From Candidatus Methylopumilus universalis (GTDB lineage: Bacteria; Pseudomonadota; Gammaproteobacteria; Burkholderiales; Methylophilaceae), in NCBI RefSeq assembly GCF_006364435.1, contig NZ_CP040977.1, positions 868,001 through 932,000 of the forward strand: 64,000 nucleotides of DNA. The letters are read 5' to 3'. The translations under genes and the position numbers were made by a program. Positions 32,477 through 41,821 of the stretch are shown piece after piece. Each line of letters opens with the position of its first letter. Positions within the stretch are counted from its first letter, which is position 1. Under the pieces are notes generated by a model, which was not told the origin of the DNA, made no database searches, and was given only the letters and a program-made list of their open reading frames with translations.

Positions 32477-33223
32477 ATGTTTAAAAAAATTAGAGAAGAT
32501 ATCGCGATTGTCTTTGAGCGCGACCCTGCTGCAAGGTCGACACTCGAAGTCTTAACGACCTACCCTGGCGTGCATGCATTGCTGATTCATCGGGTGGCCC
32601 ATGCATTATGGCGGATCAAGCTTTACTGGCTAGGCCGCTTCATTTCCCATATCGGACGCTGGTTTACTGGTATTGAAATTCACCCAGGGGCGACTATCGG
32701 TCGTCGTGTTTTTATTGATCACGGCATGGGTGTCGTGATTGGGGAAACCGCGATTATCGAAGATGATTGCACGCTTTATCATGGCGTGACATTAGGTGGC
32801 ACCTCTTGGAACAAAGGAAAACGTCATCCGACTTTAAAACAAGGTGTTGTGATTGGGGCGGGTGCAAAAATCCTAGGTCCTATTACTATTGGGCGTGGCG
32901 CTAAAATCGGATCGAACGCCGTGGTGGTAAAAGACGTGCCAGCTAAAGCAACAGCCGTGGGAATTCCTGCGCGCATTGTCGAAGAAGAAGGGCAAACCAA
33001 ACAAAAAAGTGCAGTTCAACTTCCAGCCTTTAACGCCTATGCGTTGGGCCGAGATGAGGATGACCCGATGCACAAAAATCTTGATCAGTTGATGCAAGCC
33101 ATCAAAAAACAAAATCAAACCATTGAGCGTTTAGAGGGCCAAATCAAATCCTTGAAACCTCGTACCAACGAGGATCTTAAACTCGCCAAAGCCTTCTCGC
33201 ACAAGAAAAAGGCGTCCAAATAA
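32477..33223 (+). CDS. cysE: Serine O-acetyltransferase
   Basis: Makes O-acetylserine for cysteine synthesis. A left-handed beta-helix of hexapeptide repeats spans about 65-165 with the active-site motifs [10 protein letters not shown] and [12 protein letters not shown] charged C-terminal tail (about 195-248) likely forms a coiled coil. GATAAT at 32464-32469 ends 7 bases before the ATG and TAGTCA lies 17 bases upstream of it, so the mRNA may be leaderless. It supplies cysteine next to the iron-sulfur operon that consumes it. Confidence 0.93.
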   Translation: MFKKIREDIAIVFERDPAARSTLEVLTTYPGVHALLIHRVAHALWRIKLYWLGRFISHIGRWFTGIEIHPGATIGRRVFIDHGMGVVIGETAIIEDDCTLYHGVTLGGTSWNKGKRHPTLKQGVVIGAGAKILGPITIGRGAKIGSNAVVVKDVPAKATAVGIPARIVEEEGQTKQKSAVQLPAFNAYALGRDEDDPMHKNLDQLMQAIKKQNQTIERLEGQIKSLKPRTNEDLKLAKAFSHKKKASK

Positions 33224-33247
33224 TACTTGATTAAAATAATGGGTTAT
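33223..33247 (+). promoter_or_regulatory. IscR type 1 operator
   Basis: These 25 bases fit the IscR type 1 consensus (ATASYYGACT...RRSTAT) at nearly all positions: ATACTTGATT at the left end and GGGTTAT at the right. They overlap the -35 of the iscR promoter, as in E. coli, so Fe-S-loaded IscR should repress the operon. Confidence 0.65.
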
Positions 33248-33255
33248 TCTATACT
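33227..33255 (+). promoter_or_regulatory. iscR operon promoter
   Basis: TTGATT (33227-33232), a 17-base spacer and TATACT (33250-33255). Predicted start is near 33262, giving a leader of about 49 bases with AAAGGA before the iscR ATG. A small hairpin (AGAAAC/GTTTCT, 33265-33281) opens the leader. Confidence 0.75.
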
Positions 33256-33310
33256 TTAAGCTTCAGAAACTTAACGTTTCTTATGAGTCTTAAAGATAAA
33301 GGATCTTATT

Positions 33311-33793
33311 ATGCGTCTCACCACTAAAGGCCGTTTTGCAGTGACTGCTATTTTAGATCTCGCCCTGAACGAGAAAGAAAAGCCTGTGACCTTAGCTGAC
33401 ATCAGCGATCGACAAGCGATCTCTTTATCCTACCTCGAACAACTTTTTAGTCGTATGCGTCGTGGAGGCATTGTAAAAAGTATACGAGGGCCTGGCGGTG
33501 GGTATCACTTAGCCAAAAAACATCAAGAGATTACTGTGAAAGATATCATCACAGCGGTCGATGAAGAAATTGATGCAACGCAGTGCTCCGGTAAAGAGAA
33601 TTGTCACGATGGTGGTCGTTGTATTACCCATGATCTTTGGGTGTCCATCAATCATAAAATATTAGACTATCTTGAGAGTTTAACTTTAGCGCACTTAGTT
33701 GAGGCGCAATCTAAAGATAGCAAGAATCGTGAGAGTGCGATTTTTTTCTTAAACGATAAACTTAGTCAAGGAAATTTAGCGAAAGCTGTTTAA
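33311..33793 (+). CDS. iscR: Iron-sulfur cluster regulator IscR
   Basis: Rrf2-family winged-helix repressor with a [2Fe-2S] cluster. The helix-turn-helix covers about 26-55; cluster ligands C92, C98, C104 and H107 are all present. Length 160. It heads an eight-gene Fe-S assembly operon running to fdx, with spacings of at most 18 bases. Confidence 0.96.
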   Translation: MRLTTKGRFAVTAILDLALNEKEKPVTLADISDRQAISLSYLEQLFSRMRRGGIVKSIRGPGGGYHLAKKHQEITVKDIITAVDEEIDATQCSGKENCHDGGRCITHDLWVSINHKILDYLESLTLAHLVEAQSKDSKNRESAIFFLNDKLSQGNLAKAV

Positions 33794-33801
33794 TAAACAT
33801 A

Positions 33802-34947
33802 ATGCAAAAAGTTTATTTCGACCATAACGCAACGACAGCCATAGATAAAAAAGTCTTAGGCGTCATGATGCCTTATATGGAAATGCAACAAGGCAATCCT
33901 ACAAGTCAGCACAGCTTTGGTAGGCATGCCAGAACCGCCATTGAAGAAGCGCGTGAACAAGTAGCCCTTGCTATTCATGCACACCCGTCTGAAGTGATCT
34001 TCACATCGGGAGGCACTGAAGCAAACAACATGATCGTGCATGGTGCTGCTATCAAACATAGAGAAAGTACATTAGTAAGAAGTAATATTGAACACCCATG
34101 TGTCGCTCGTCCGATGGAGGCAATGAAGCATCAAGGTTGGCAACAGGCATTATTAAATGTCAGTGAAGATGGTGTGGTCAGAAAAGAAACTTATAAAAAT
34201 ATTTCAGCTGAAAATGTCAGTCTTGTATCGGTCATGTTAGCGAACAATGAAACAGGTGCCATTCAAGACATGGCACTCCTGCATGATTTTGCAAAAGAAA
34301 AAAAAGCACTGTCGCATACAGATGCAGTGCAAGCGTTCGGAAAAATAGATGTGCGCTTTGATGAGCTTCATATCGATGCCATGACACTCTCGAGTCATAA
34401 AATATATGGCCCGCAAGGTGTAGGTGCATTAATCTTAAATAAACGTAGTGATATCGAACCTTTGATTTACGGTGGCGGGCAAGAAAAGAATTTACGAAGT
34501 GGCACTGAAAATATTGCAGCGATTGTAGGATTTGGAAAAGCATGTGAACTCATTTCAGAATCTATGAAGACGACTTCAACGCATACACGTGAACTTCAAA
34601 AAATTCTTGAAGTCCATTTAAAAGATTTAGGAGCTGAAATTTTTTCTGAAAAAGTTGCGCGTTTAAATAACACGACATTTTTTGCTTTTAAAGATATTGA
34701 AGGGTCGACACTTCTTACCGCTCTGGATAAAAAAGGCTTTGCCATTGCAAGTGGCTCTGCATGTTCAAGTGTGAATAAAGAGCCGAGTCATGTATTGCTT
34801 GCGATGGGTATTGATGAAGATTTAGCGCGTGGTGCACTGCGTATTAGTTTCGGACAAAAAAATTCAGTGACTGAAGTCAAAGACTTTATAGAAGCATTAA
34901 AAAAAGAATTACAAACCTTAAAACAACTTACAGCGATAGCGGCATAA
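33802..34947 (+). CDS. NifS-like cysteine desulfurase (second in isc operon)
   Basis: PLP-dependent enzyme of the NifS/IscS group, 381 residues. The PLP lysine is K200 in SSHKIYGP and the persulfide cysteine C321 in SGSACSS, so it looks catalytically complete. It lies between iscR and the canonical iscS, from which it is clearly diverged. Paired desulfurases in isc operons are known in betaproteobacteria. Whether it supplies sulfur to IscU or to another acceptor cannot be told from sequence. Confidence 0.85.
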   Translation: MQKVYFDHNATTAIDKKVLGVMMPYMEMQQGNPTSQHSFGRHARTAIEEAREQVALAIHAHPSEVIFTSGGTEANNMIVHGAAIKHRESTLVRSNIEHPCVARPMEAMKHQGWQQALLNVSEDGVVRKETYKNISAENVSLVSVMLANNETGAIQDMALLHDFAKEKKALSHTDAVQAFGKIDVRFDELHIDAMTLSSHKIYGPQGVGALILNKRSDIEPLIYGGGQEKNLRSGTENIAAIVGFGKACELISESMKTTSTHTRELQKILEVHLKDLGAEIFSEKVARLNNTTFFAFKDIEGSTLLTALDKKGFAIASGSACSSVNKEPSHVLLAMGIDEDLARGALRISFGQKNSVTEVKDFIEALKKELQTLKQLTAIAA

Positions 34948-34950
34948 CAT

Positions 34951-36174
34951 ATGACAAAAGACATAGCACGTAAACCGATTTATCTAGATTACTCGTCGAC
35001 GACGCCGATCGACCCACGTGTTGCTGAAAAAATGATTCCATTCATTACAGAACATTTTGGCAATCCCGCATCAAGAAGTCATAGCTTCGGCTGGACGGCA
35101 GAAGAAGCCGTTGAAGAAGCGCGTGATGAAGTAGCTAAACTTGTCAATGCGGATCCTCGAGAAATTGTATGGACATCAGGTGCGACTGAATCGAATAACT
35201 TAGCTATTAAAGGTGCGAGCCATTTTTATAGTACCAAGGGTAAACATATTTTAACTGTCGCCACTGAACATAAGGCAGTAATCGATGCAGTGCGTGAACT
35301 TGAGCGTGAAGGATACACAGCCACCTATTTAGAACCTGAGCCAAATGGCATGGTCGATTTAGAAAAGTTTAAAAAAGCGATTCGCCCTGATACAGTTCTT
35401 GCGTCAGTGATGATTGTGAATAATGAGATTGGTGTCATTCAAGATATTGAAGCGCTTGGCAACATCTGTCGCGAACATAATGTCATCTTTCATGTTGATG
35501 CTGCGCAAGCAACTGGAAAAGTGGATATTGATTTAGAAAAACTGCCCGTCGATCTTATGAGTTTTTCTGCACACAAAACTTACGGGCCTAAAGGTATTGG
35601 CGCACTTTACGTGCGACGTAAACCACGCATTCGTATTGAGGCACAAATGCATGGAGGTGGTCATGAGCGCGGTATGCGTTCAGGTACGCTTGCTACCCAT
35701 CAAATTGTAGGTATGGGTGAAGCTTTTAGAATTGCACGCATTGAAATGCAATTAGAAAATGAACGGATCAGAAAATTACGCGATAAATTATTACATGGCC
35801 TTCAAGATATGGAAGAAGTCTATGTGAATGGTGATTTGAAACATCGTATTCCACATAACCTTAATATCAGCTTCAACTATGTGGAAGGTGAGTCGCTCAT
35901 TATGGCGGTAAAAGATATTGCAGTCTCCAGTGGATCTGCTTGTACATCGGCAAGTTTAGAGCCAAGTTATGTATTACGTGCTTTAGGGCGCTCAGATGAA
36001 TTAGCACATAGCTCCATTCGTTTTTCTATTGGACGATTTACGACAGAAGCTGATGTAGATTTTACGATTCAATTACTTAAAGAAAAGATTCAAAAACTCA
36101 GAGAACTCTCACCATTGTGGGATATGTTTAAAGAAGGTATTGATATTAGTAAAGTTGAGTGGGCTGCCCACTAA
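34951..36174 (+). CDS. iscS: Cysteine desulfurase IscS
   Basis: Main sulfur donor for Fe-S assembly and tRNA thiolation. PLP lysine K209 in [10 protein letters not shown], active cysteine C331 in [17 protein letters not shown]. Length 407 matches IscS, and the C-terminus keeps the [11 protein letters not shown] segment that contacts IscU. It starts three bases after the NifS-like gene. Confidence 0.96.
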   Translation: MTKDIARKPIYLDYSSTTPIDPRVAEKMIPFITEHFGNPASRSHSFGWTAEEAVEEARDEVAKLVNADPREIVWTSGATESNNLAIKGASHFYSTKGKHILTVATEHKAVIDAVRELEREGYTATYLEPEPNGMVDLEKFKKAIRPDTVLASVMIVNNEIGVIQDIEALGNICREHNVIFHVDAAQATGKVDIDLEKLPVDLMSFSAHKTYGPKGIGALYVRRKPRIRIEAQMHGGGHERGMRSGTLATHQIVGMGEAFRIARIEMQLENERIRKLRDKLLHGLQDMEEVYVNGDLKHRIPHNLNISFNYVEGESLIMAVKDIAVSSGSACTSASLEPSYVLRALGRSDELAHSSIRFSIGRFTTEADVDFTIQLLKEKIQKLRELSPLWDMFKEGIDISKVEWAAH

Positions 36175-36192
36175 AATTTTAAAAGGATATAT

Positions 36193-36582
36193 ATGGCTTA
36201 CAGCGATAAAGTATTAGACCACTACGAAAACCCAAGAAATGTGGGCACACTTGATAAAGATGACCCGCATGTAGGGACTGGTATGGTGGGTGCGCCTGCC
36301 TGTGGCGACGTCATGAAATTACAAATTAAAGTGAGCGATGATGGCGTCATTGAAGATGCAAAATTTAAAACTTATGGTTGCGGATCTGCGATCGCTTCCA
36401 GCTCACTTGTCACTGAGTGGCTTAAAGGTAAAACATTAGATCAAGCCTCTGAGATTAAAAACTCAGCGATTGCCGAAGAGTTAGCGCTACCTCCTGTCAA
36501 AATTCACTGCTCAGTCTTGGCAGAGGATGCTATTAAATCTGCGATTGCTGACTTAAAGAGCAAGCAAGGTAAATTAAACTAA
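36193..36582 (+). CDS. iscU: Fe-S scaffold protein IscU
   Basis: Scaffold on which clusters are built. Ligand cysteines C37, C63 and C106, and the HscA-binding LPPVK at 99-103. Length 129. A strong AAAAGGA site lies before the ATG, suggesting high expression relative to its neighbours. Confidence 0.97.
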   Translation: MAYSDKVLDHYENPRNVGTLDKDDPHVGTGMVGAPACGDVMKLQIKVSDDGVIEDAKFKTYGCGSAIASSSLVTEWLKGKTLDQASEIKNSAIAEELALPPVKIHCSVLAEDAIKSAIADLKSKQGKLN

Positions 36583-36583
36583 G

Positions 36584-36907
36584 ATGGCGATTTCCTTAAC
36601 ACATAAAGCTGCAGAGCGTGTTGAAAAATATCTAAAGAATCGAGGCAAGGGCTTAGGGCTTCGACTTGGTGTTAAAACAACGGGCTGCTCTGGTATGGCA
36701 TACACGCTAGAGTTTGTCGACGAAGCTTTGCCTGAAGATCAAGTCTTTGAGAGTCATGGCATAAAGATCATGATAGATCCAAAAAGCTTGGTCTATATTG
36801 ATGGGACAGAACTTGATTTCGAAAAAGAAGGTTTAAATGAAGGGTTTAAATTTAATAACCCTAACGTCAAAGCAGAATGTGGCTGTGGTGAAAGCTTTAC
36901 AGTGTGA
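36584..36907 (+). CDS. iscA: Fe-S carrier protein IscA
   Basis: A-type carrier with the three conserved cysteines C35, C99 and C101 (TTGCSGMAY and ECGCGESF). Length 107. Its TGA overlaps the GTG start of hscB. Confidence 0.96.
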   Translation: MAISLTHKAAERVEKYLKNRGKGLGLRLGVKTTGCSGMAYTLEFVDEALPEDQVFESHGIKIMIDPKSLVYIDGTELDFEKEGLNEGFKFNNPNVKAECGCGESFTV

Positions 36908-37410
36908 GCTTAAATTTTTTCACCCTCCTTCAACTTCCGGAAACATTTGTTATTGATTTAAAAAAGCTTGATCAAAATTACCAGAGCATCCAAAAAGAAA
37001 TTCACCCTGACCGTTTTGCATCCCTTGCTGATGAAGAAAAAAAAGCCTCTATCAAAAAAACAGCAGAAGTGAATGATGCTTATCAGACCTTAAAATCTCC
37101 GATTCGACGTGCTGAATATTTACTTCACTTACATGACATAAATATTCATGATGAGAAATATACAGCAGTATCGCAAGATTTCTTAATGCAACAGATGGAA
37201 TGGCGTGAAAAGCTCGAAACACACAAACAAAATAAAGAAGCACTCGAAAAGTTAGCGGGTGACATTCAAAAAAATAAAAATGAAATTATGAGTCAACTTC
37301 CAGAAATCTTTAAAAACAATCTTCATGATGCTATCAAGATAACGCGTGAACTTAATTTCATTGAGAAAATTGAACAGCATATTAATGATGCTTTAATTGA
37401 AATTATTTAA
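36904..37410 (+). CDS. hscB: Co-chaperone HscB
   Basis: J-domain protein that brings IscU to HscA. The HPD motif is H34-P35-D36, and the C-terminal half is the helical IscU-binding domain. Length 168. The start is GTG at 36904, overlapping the iscA stop (GTGA), consistent with coupled translation. Confidence 0.93.
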   Translation: MSLNFFTLLQLPETFVIDLKKLDQNYQSIQKEIHPDRFASLADEEKKASIKKTAEVNDAYQTLKSPIRRAEYLLHLHDINIHDEKYTAVSQDFLMQQMEWREKLETHKQNKEALEKLAGDIQKNKNEIMSQLPEIFKNNLHDAIKITRELNFIEKIEQHINDALIEII

Positions 37411-37414
37411 AAAT

Positions 37415-39280
37415 ATGGCACTTCTTCAAATCGCAGAACCTGGACAAAGTACACTGCCTCATCAGCACAAGCTCGCAGTGGGTATTGATTTGGGCACGAC
37501 AAATTCTCTTGTAGCAAGCGTTCAAAGCGGGCTTCCAACCATCTTAAAAGATATGGGTGAGCATAAGCTCATTCCCTCAATCGTCTATTACGGTAAAAAT
37601 GAAACTAAAGTAGGTCAGGCAGCATTACCCTATTTATCCACTGACGCTAAAAATACGATCGCTTCAGTGAAACGCTTTATGGGCCACGCGCTCTCTGATA
37701 TTCAATACCGAGAATCACTTCCTTATGAATTTAATGGATCGAGTGCTGATATTCAAATTAAAACCAGCCAGGGATATAAACATCCTATTGAAATTTCATC
37801 TGATATCTTAAAAAAATTAAAAGATACAGCTGAAGTTTCTTTATGTGGTGAAATTACAGGCGCGGTGATTACGGTCCCCGCCTATTTTGATGATGCTCAG
37901 CGGCAAGCCACAAAAGATGCTGCAAAATTAGCAGGACTCAATGTATTAAGACTCATTAATGAACCTACAGCAGCAGCGGTTGCATATGGTCTCGATCAGA
38001 AAAAGGAAGGCACCTTCGTTATTTATGATTTAGGTGGTGGAACATTTGATGTCTCTATACTAAAACTTCATAAGGGTGTTTTTGAAGTCCTAGCTACGAA
38101 TGGTCATCCTTATTTAGGTGGTGATGATTTTGATCAAGCGATAGCCGAGATGATAAGACAAGAGAATCAACTCGATCAGCTTTCGTATGAAGATAAGCGC
38201 TCTTTAATCACGCATGCTAAAACATTGAAAGAAAAGCTCACGAAGAGTTCATCTGCTAAAACAATCATCAAGTTTTCAAGTGGCAAGGAAGTTACATTTT
38301 TACTTGATCAAGATACTTTCTTTAAAGCCACACATGATTTTGTACAAAAAACAATTCAGCCTATCCGGCGCGCTTTAAGTGACGCTAAATTATCTATAGA
38401 CTCGATTGATGGCATTGTGATGGTCGGAGGGGCTACACGCATGCCTCACATACAATCCGAAATTAAAACATTCTTTAAGAAAGATTTGCTTAACGACCTC
38501 AACCCAGATGAAGTAGTAGCATTAGGTGCTGCAAGACAAGCGCATACATTAGCTGGTAACAAATCAGAACAGGATTTACTTCTTCTTGATGTGACCCCTT
38601 TGTCGTTAGGTATTGAAACTATGGGTGGTTTAGTTGAAAAGATTATCCATAGAAATTCCACTATACCGATTGCTAAAGCACAGGAATTTACGACATATAA
38701 AGATGGACAGACAGCCATGTCGATCCACGTATTACAAGGTGAGCGTGAGCGTGTATCTGATTGCAGATCGCTTGCCAACTTTACCTTAACTGGTATTCCG
38801 CCTATGGTTGCAGGTGCTGCAAAAATTCGCGTGACTTTTCAGATTGATGCAGATGGGCTGCTCTCGGTATCAGCGTCTGAGCTATCTACAAATAAAGAAA
38901 CAACCATGACTGTCAAACCTTCATACGGTTTATCTGAAGAGCAAATTACAAGCATGCTAAAACAATCATTTGAAAAGGCTAGTGAAGATAAAGAAATCCG
39001 TGCACTCGGTGAAGCTAAAATTGAAGGAGAACAAATTATCACCGCAGTTCAAAATGCATTAGATAAAAATGGTAGTCAATTATTATCAGATGATGAAATC
39101 AAAAAAATTGAATCTGCAATGCTTTTACTTTCATCTTCACTTCAACTCGATGATCCTGATTTAATTATCAGTCATACAAAGAATTTAAATACGCTCACTG
39201 AATCTTTCGCAGCAATGCTAATGGATGAATCAGTGGATAAAGCTCTTAAAGGTCAGTCAATAGATAAGGTAAACTTGTAA
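37415..39280 (+). CDS. hscA: Fe-S assembly chaperone HscA
   Basis: Specialised Hsp70 that releases clusters from IscU. The N-terminus [12 protein letters not shown] is nearly that of E. coli HscA and sets the start at the ATG 37415; an upstream TTG lies within hsc[14 protein letters not shown] and [12 protein letters not shown] are the ATPase phosphate loops. Length 621. Confidence 0.96.
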   Translation: MALLQIAEPGQSTLPHQHKLAVGIDLGTTNSLVASVQSGLPTILKDMGEHKLIPSIVYYGKNETKVGQAALPYLSTDAKNTIASVKRFMGHALSDIQYRESLPYEFNGSSADIQIKTSQGYKHPIEISSDILKKLKDTAEVSLCGEITGAVITVPAYFDDAQRQATKDAAKLAGLNVLRLINEPTAAAVAYGLDQKKEGTFVIYDLGGGTFDVSILKLHKGVFEVLATNGHPYLGGDDFDQAIAEMIRQENQLDQLSYEDKRSLITHAKTLKEKLTKSSSAKTIIKFSSGKEVTFLLDQDTFFKATHDFVQKTIQPIRRALSDAKLSIDSIDGIVMVGGATRMPHIQSEIKTFFKKDLLNDLNPDEVVALGAARQAHTLAGNKSEQDLLLLDVTPLSLGIETMGGLVEKIIHRNSTIPIAKAQEFTTYKDGQTAMSIHVLQGERERVSDCRSLANFTLTGIPPMVAGAAKIRVTFQIDADGLLSVSASELSTNKETTMTVKPSYGLSEEQITSMLKQSFEKASEDKEIRALGEAKIEGEQIITAVQNALDKNGSQLLSDDEIKKIESAMLLLSSSLQLDDPDLIISHTKNLNTLTESFAAMLMDESVDKALKGQSIDKVNL

Positions 39281-39281
39281 T

Positions 39282-39617
39282 ATGCCAAAAATTATTATTT
39301 TGCCTCATTTTGAAATTTGCCCTAACGGTGAAGTGATTGACGCTAAACCAGGACTTTCTATTTGTGAGAATTTACTGCAAAACCACATTGACATAGAGCA
39401 TGCTTGTGATCAGGTATGTGCTTGTACAACTTGCCACGTGATTGTGCGCGAGGGATTTGATACATTAAATCAAGCGGATGATTTAGAAGAAGATCTTCTT
39501 GATAAAGCGTGGGGATTAGAACCTAAATCCAGACTCTCCTGTCAGGCGATAGTTGATAAGCATGACCTCACGATTGAAATTCCTCGTTACACTATCAACA
39601 TGGCAAAAGAAGGTTAG
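39282..39617 (+). CDS. fdx: [2Fe-2S] ferredoxin of the isc system
   Basis: Electron donor for Fe-S assembly. Ligands C42, C48, C51 and C87 in the C-x5-C-x2-C...C pattern. Length 111. Last gene of the isc operon; no iscX is present. Its stop codon overlaps that of ppk by four bases and no terminator hairpin is visible. Confidence 0.95.
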   Translation: MPKIIILPHFEICPNGEVIDAKPGLSICENLLQNHIDIEHACDQVCACTTCHVIVREGFDTLNQADDLEEDLLDKAWGLEPKSRLSCQAIVDKHDLTIEIPRYTINMAKEG

Positions 39618-41728
39618 GTTTTAAGTTTTCTTTTTGCCGGTTGCGCCGCAACGCTATACTTAAGTAATAAATTCTGCTGGCCTGATAATTTAACGTTTGA
39701 AGATGGTATCGATTGTTTGTAAAGTCCATCGGCATTCATATTCCAGCTCGAAACATCCTTCAACAATTCATTTAAGCCTTCATTAATTACTTTTTGTTTT
39801 AATTCAGGATCGAGTATAGGAAATGCCACTTCAATTCTTCGAAATAAGTTGCGATCCATCCAGTCAGCCGAAGATAAATAAACCTCTTCCTTGCCATGCG
39901 CATAAAAATAAAAAATACGGTGGTGCTCTAAAAATTGTCCCACGATAGATCGCACACGAATATTTTCAGAGAGTCCTTTGACTTTGGGCTTAAGTGCACA
40001 TACACCTCGCACAATCAAATCAATCTTGACACCCGCTTGTGATGCTTTATAGAGTTCATTAATGACAGCAGGCTCTAAAAGTGAATTTACTTTTGCAACA
40101 ATTCTTGCGGGTTTGCCTAACTTTGCTGCCTTAGCCTCATTTTGGATGTGCTTTACAATCTGATCAAACATCGTGAATGGTGAATGCCATAAAGACTTCA
40201 GTTTGATTAAGCGGCTCGTACCTGTAAGTTGCATAAATATCTTATGTACATCATCACAAATTGATATATTTGATGTCATTAGGCCAAAATCTGTATATAA
40301 CTTTGCTGTTCTTGGGTGGTAGTTTCCAGTACCTAAATGTACATAGCGTTTTAAAATGTGCTCTGGTTTTCTTTTTCCTTTTGCCGGCAGTAATTCTTTT
40401 CGCACAATCATGATCATCTTGGCGTGACATTTGTGCTTTACCACACCATAAACAACGTGAGCACCGACTTCTTCTAATTTAGCAGCCCATGAAATATTTG
40501 TCTCTTCATCAAAGCGCGCTAAGAGTTCTACAATCACCGTCACCTCTTTGCCGTTCTTAGCTGCTTCAATGAGAGCATCCATGACGGGCGATATATTACC
40601 TGTTCGATAAATGGTTTGTTTGATGGCTAGAACATCAGGGTCCTTTGAAGCTGTCTTAAGCAAATTTAAAACCGGCTCAAAACTTTCGTAAGGGTGGTGG
40701 AGTAAAATATCTCTCGTTTTTAGTTCGTCAAAGATAGTGCCTTTGATGAGAGGTAACTTCGGCGTATGGGCTGGAAACTTTAGATCGGGTCTATTCACAA
40801 TGTCAGCTACTTGCATCAGTCGCATTAAATTTACAGGGCCATCAACGCGGTAACAATCTTCAGGATTTAAATCACAAGATTTTCTTAAATATTTAAGAAG
40901 ATGATCTGGAATATCTGAGGATATCTCGAGCCTAACCGCATCGCCCAAATGTCTTGTGGATAACTCTCCCTTTAAAGATTCTTTTAAATCGGAAATGTCG
41001 TCATCGGATACAAATAAATCTGAATTTCTTGTGACTCTAAATTGATAACATCCTGTAATTTTCATGCCCGGAAAAAGCTCATGCACAAATGATTGCATAA
41101 ACGTCGATAAGATCACAATCCCGTAAGGTTTTTGGCTGATGCGAGCTGGCATTTGAATGACACGAGGTATTGATCTTGGTGCCTGAACTACTGCTAATTT
41201 CGGCGTCCTCCCAAAATCGTCTTTGCCTTCTAGCGTCACAAAAAAGTTCAAGCTTTTATTAATGACTTTAGGAAAAGGATGTGCGGGATCTAAAACAATA
41301 GGCGTAAGAAGTGGGACTAATTCTTTTTCAAAATAGGTTTTAGCCCAGCGATGTTGGCTTGGTGTCCATGCACTTTCAAAATGAAGGTGAATCCCCTCCC
41401 TCTCAAGTCTCGGTAAAATATCTTTCTGAAATATTTTGTATTTATGGCTAACAAGTGTTTGTGTTTCTTTCACAATGTTTAAATACGCATCGCCTACTAT
41501 GAGGCCATCTTGTGTCTTGCTTTTAGGATTTTTTCTTAACTGTTCTTTGAGGACCGCGATACGAATTTCAAAAAACTCATCCATATTACTGGAAACAATA
41601 CAAATATATTTTAGGCGCTCTAAAAGTGGTATTTTGAGATTTTGAGCCAAAGAAAGGACGCGTCGGTTAAATTCGAGCGCCCCTAATTCACGATTTAATA
41701 AATTAAGTTTAGATTTCACAGCATTCAT
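39614..41728 (-). CDS. ppk: Polyphosphate kinase 1
   Basis: Reversibly builds polyphosphate from ATP. Domain order N, head (CHAD-free), C1 and C2 is inferred from length (704). The phospho-histidine region is HLGTGNYHPRTAKLYTDFGL and a second conserved motif is YFYAHGKEEVYLSSADWM. It is divergent from ppx with a PhoB box for each. The -10 assigned to its box lies six bases before the ATG, so the message is probably leaderless. Confidence 0.95.
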   Translation of the reverse strand: MNAVKSKLNLLNRELGALEFNRRVLSLAQNLKIPLLERLKYICIVSSNMDEFFEIRIAVLKEQLRKNPKSKTQDGLIVGDAYLNIVKETQTLVSHKYKIFQKDILPRLEREGIHLHFESAWTPSQHRWAKTYFEKELVPLLTPIVLDPAHPFPKVINKSLNFFVTLEGKDDFGRTPKLAVVQAPRSIPRVIQMPARISQKPYGIVILSTFMQSFVHELFPGMKITGCYQFRVTRNSDLFVSDDDISDLKESLKGELSTRHLGDAVRLEISSDIPDHLLKYLRKSCDLNPEDCYRVDGPVNLMRLMQVADIVNRPDLKFPAHTPKLPLIKGTIFDELKTRDILLHHPYESFEPVLNLLKTASKDPDVLAIKQTIYRTGNISPVMDALIEAAKNGKEVTVIVELLARFDEETNISWAAKLEEVGAHVVYGVVKHKCHAKMIMIVRKELLPAKGKRKPEHILKRYVHLGTGNYHPRTAKLYTDFGLMTSNISICDDVHKIFMQLTGTSRLIKLKSLWHSPFTMFDQIVKHIQNEAKAAKLGKPARIVAKVNSLLEPAVINELYKASQAGVKIDLIVRGVCALKPKVKGLSENIRVRSIVGQFLEHHRIFYFYAHGKEEVYLSSADWMDRNLFRRIEVAFPILDPELKQKVINEGLNELLKDVSSWNMNADGLYKQSIPSSNVKLSGQQNLLLKYSVAAQPAKRKLKT

Positions 41729-41734
41729 ACTATC

Positions 41735-41768
41735 ATTGTGATTAATGAATGTGACATTTACATGACAT
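41735..41768 (-). promoter_or_regulatory. PhoB box and -10 of ppk
   Basis: On the minus strand ATGTCAT-GTAA-ATGTCAC (41751-41768), then exactly 10 bases, then CACAAT (41735-41740) and the ATG six bases on. The box matches CTGTCAT-n4-CTGTCAT at 12 of 14 positions. There is no -35, as expected of PhoB-dependent promoters. Confidence 0.8.
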
Positions 41769-41777
41769 TTATAAGAT

Positions 41778-41811
41778 ATGTCATCGATATGTCACAAACT
41801 TGATTTAAATT
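41778..41811 (+). promoter_or_regulatory. PhoB box and -10 of ppx
   Basis: ATGTCAT-CGAT-ATGTCAC (41778-41795), 10 bases, then TAAATT (41806-41811), ten bases before the ppx ATG. It lies back to back with the ppk box, nine bases apart. Confidence 0.8.
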
Positions 41812-41821
41812 AGCGTCCTTT

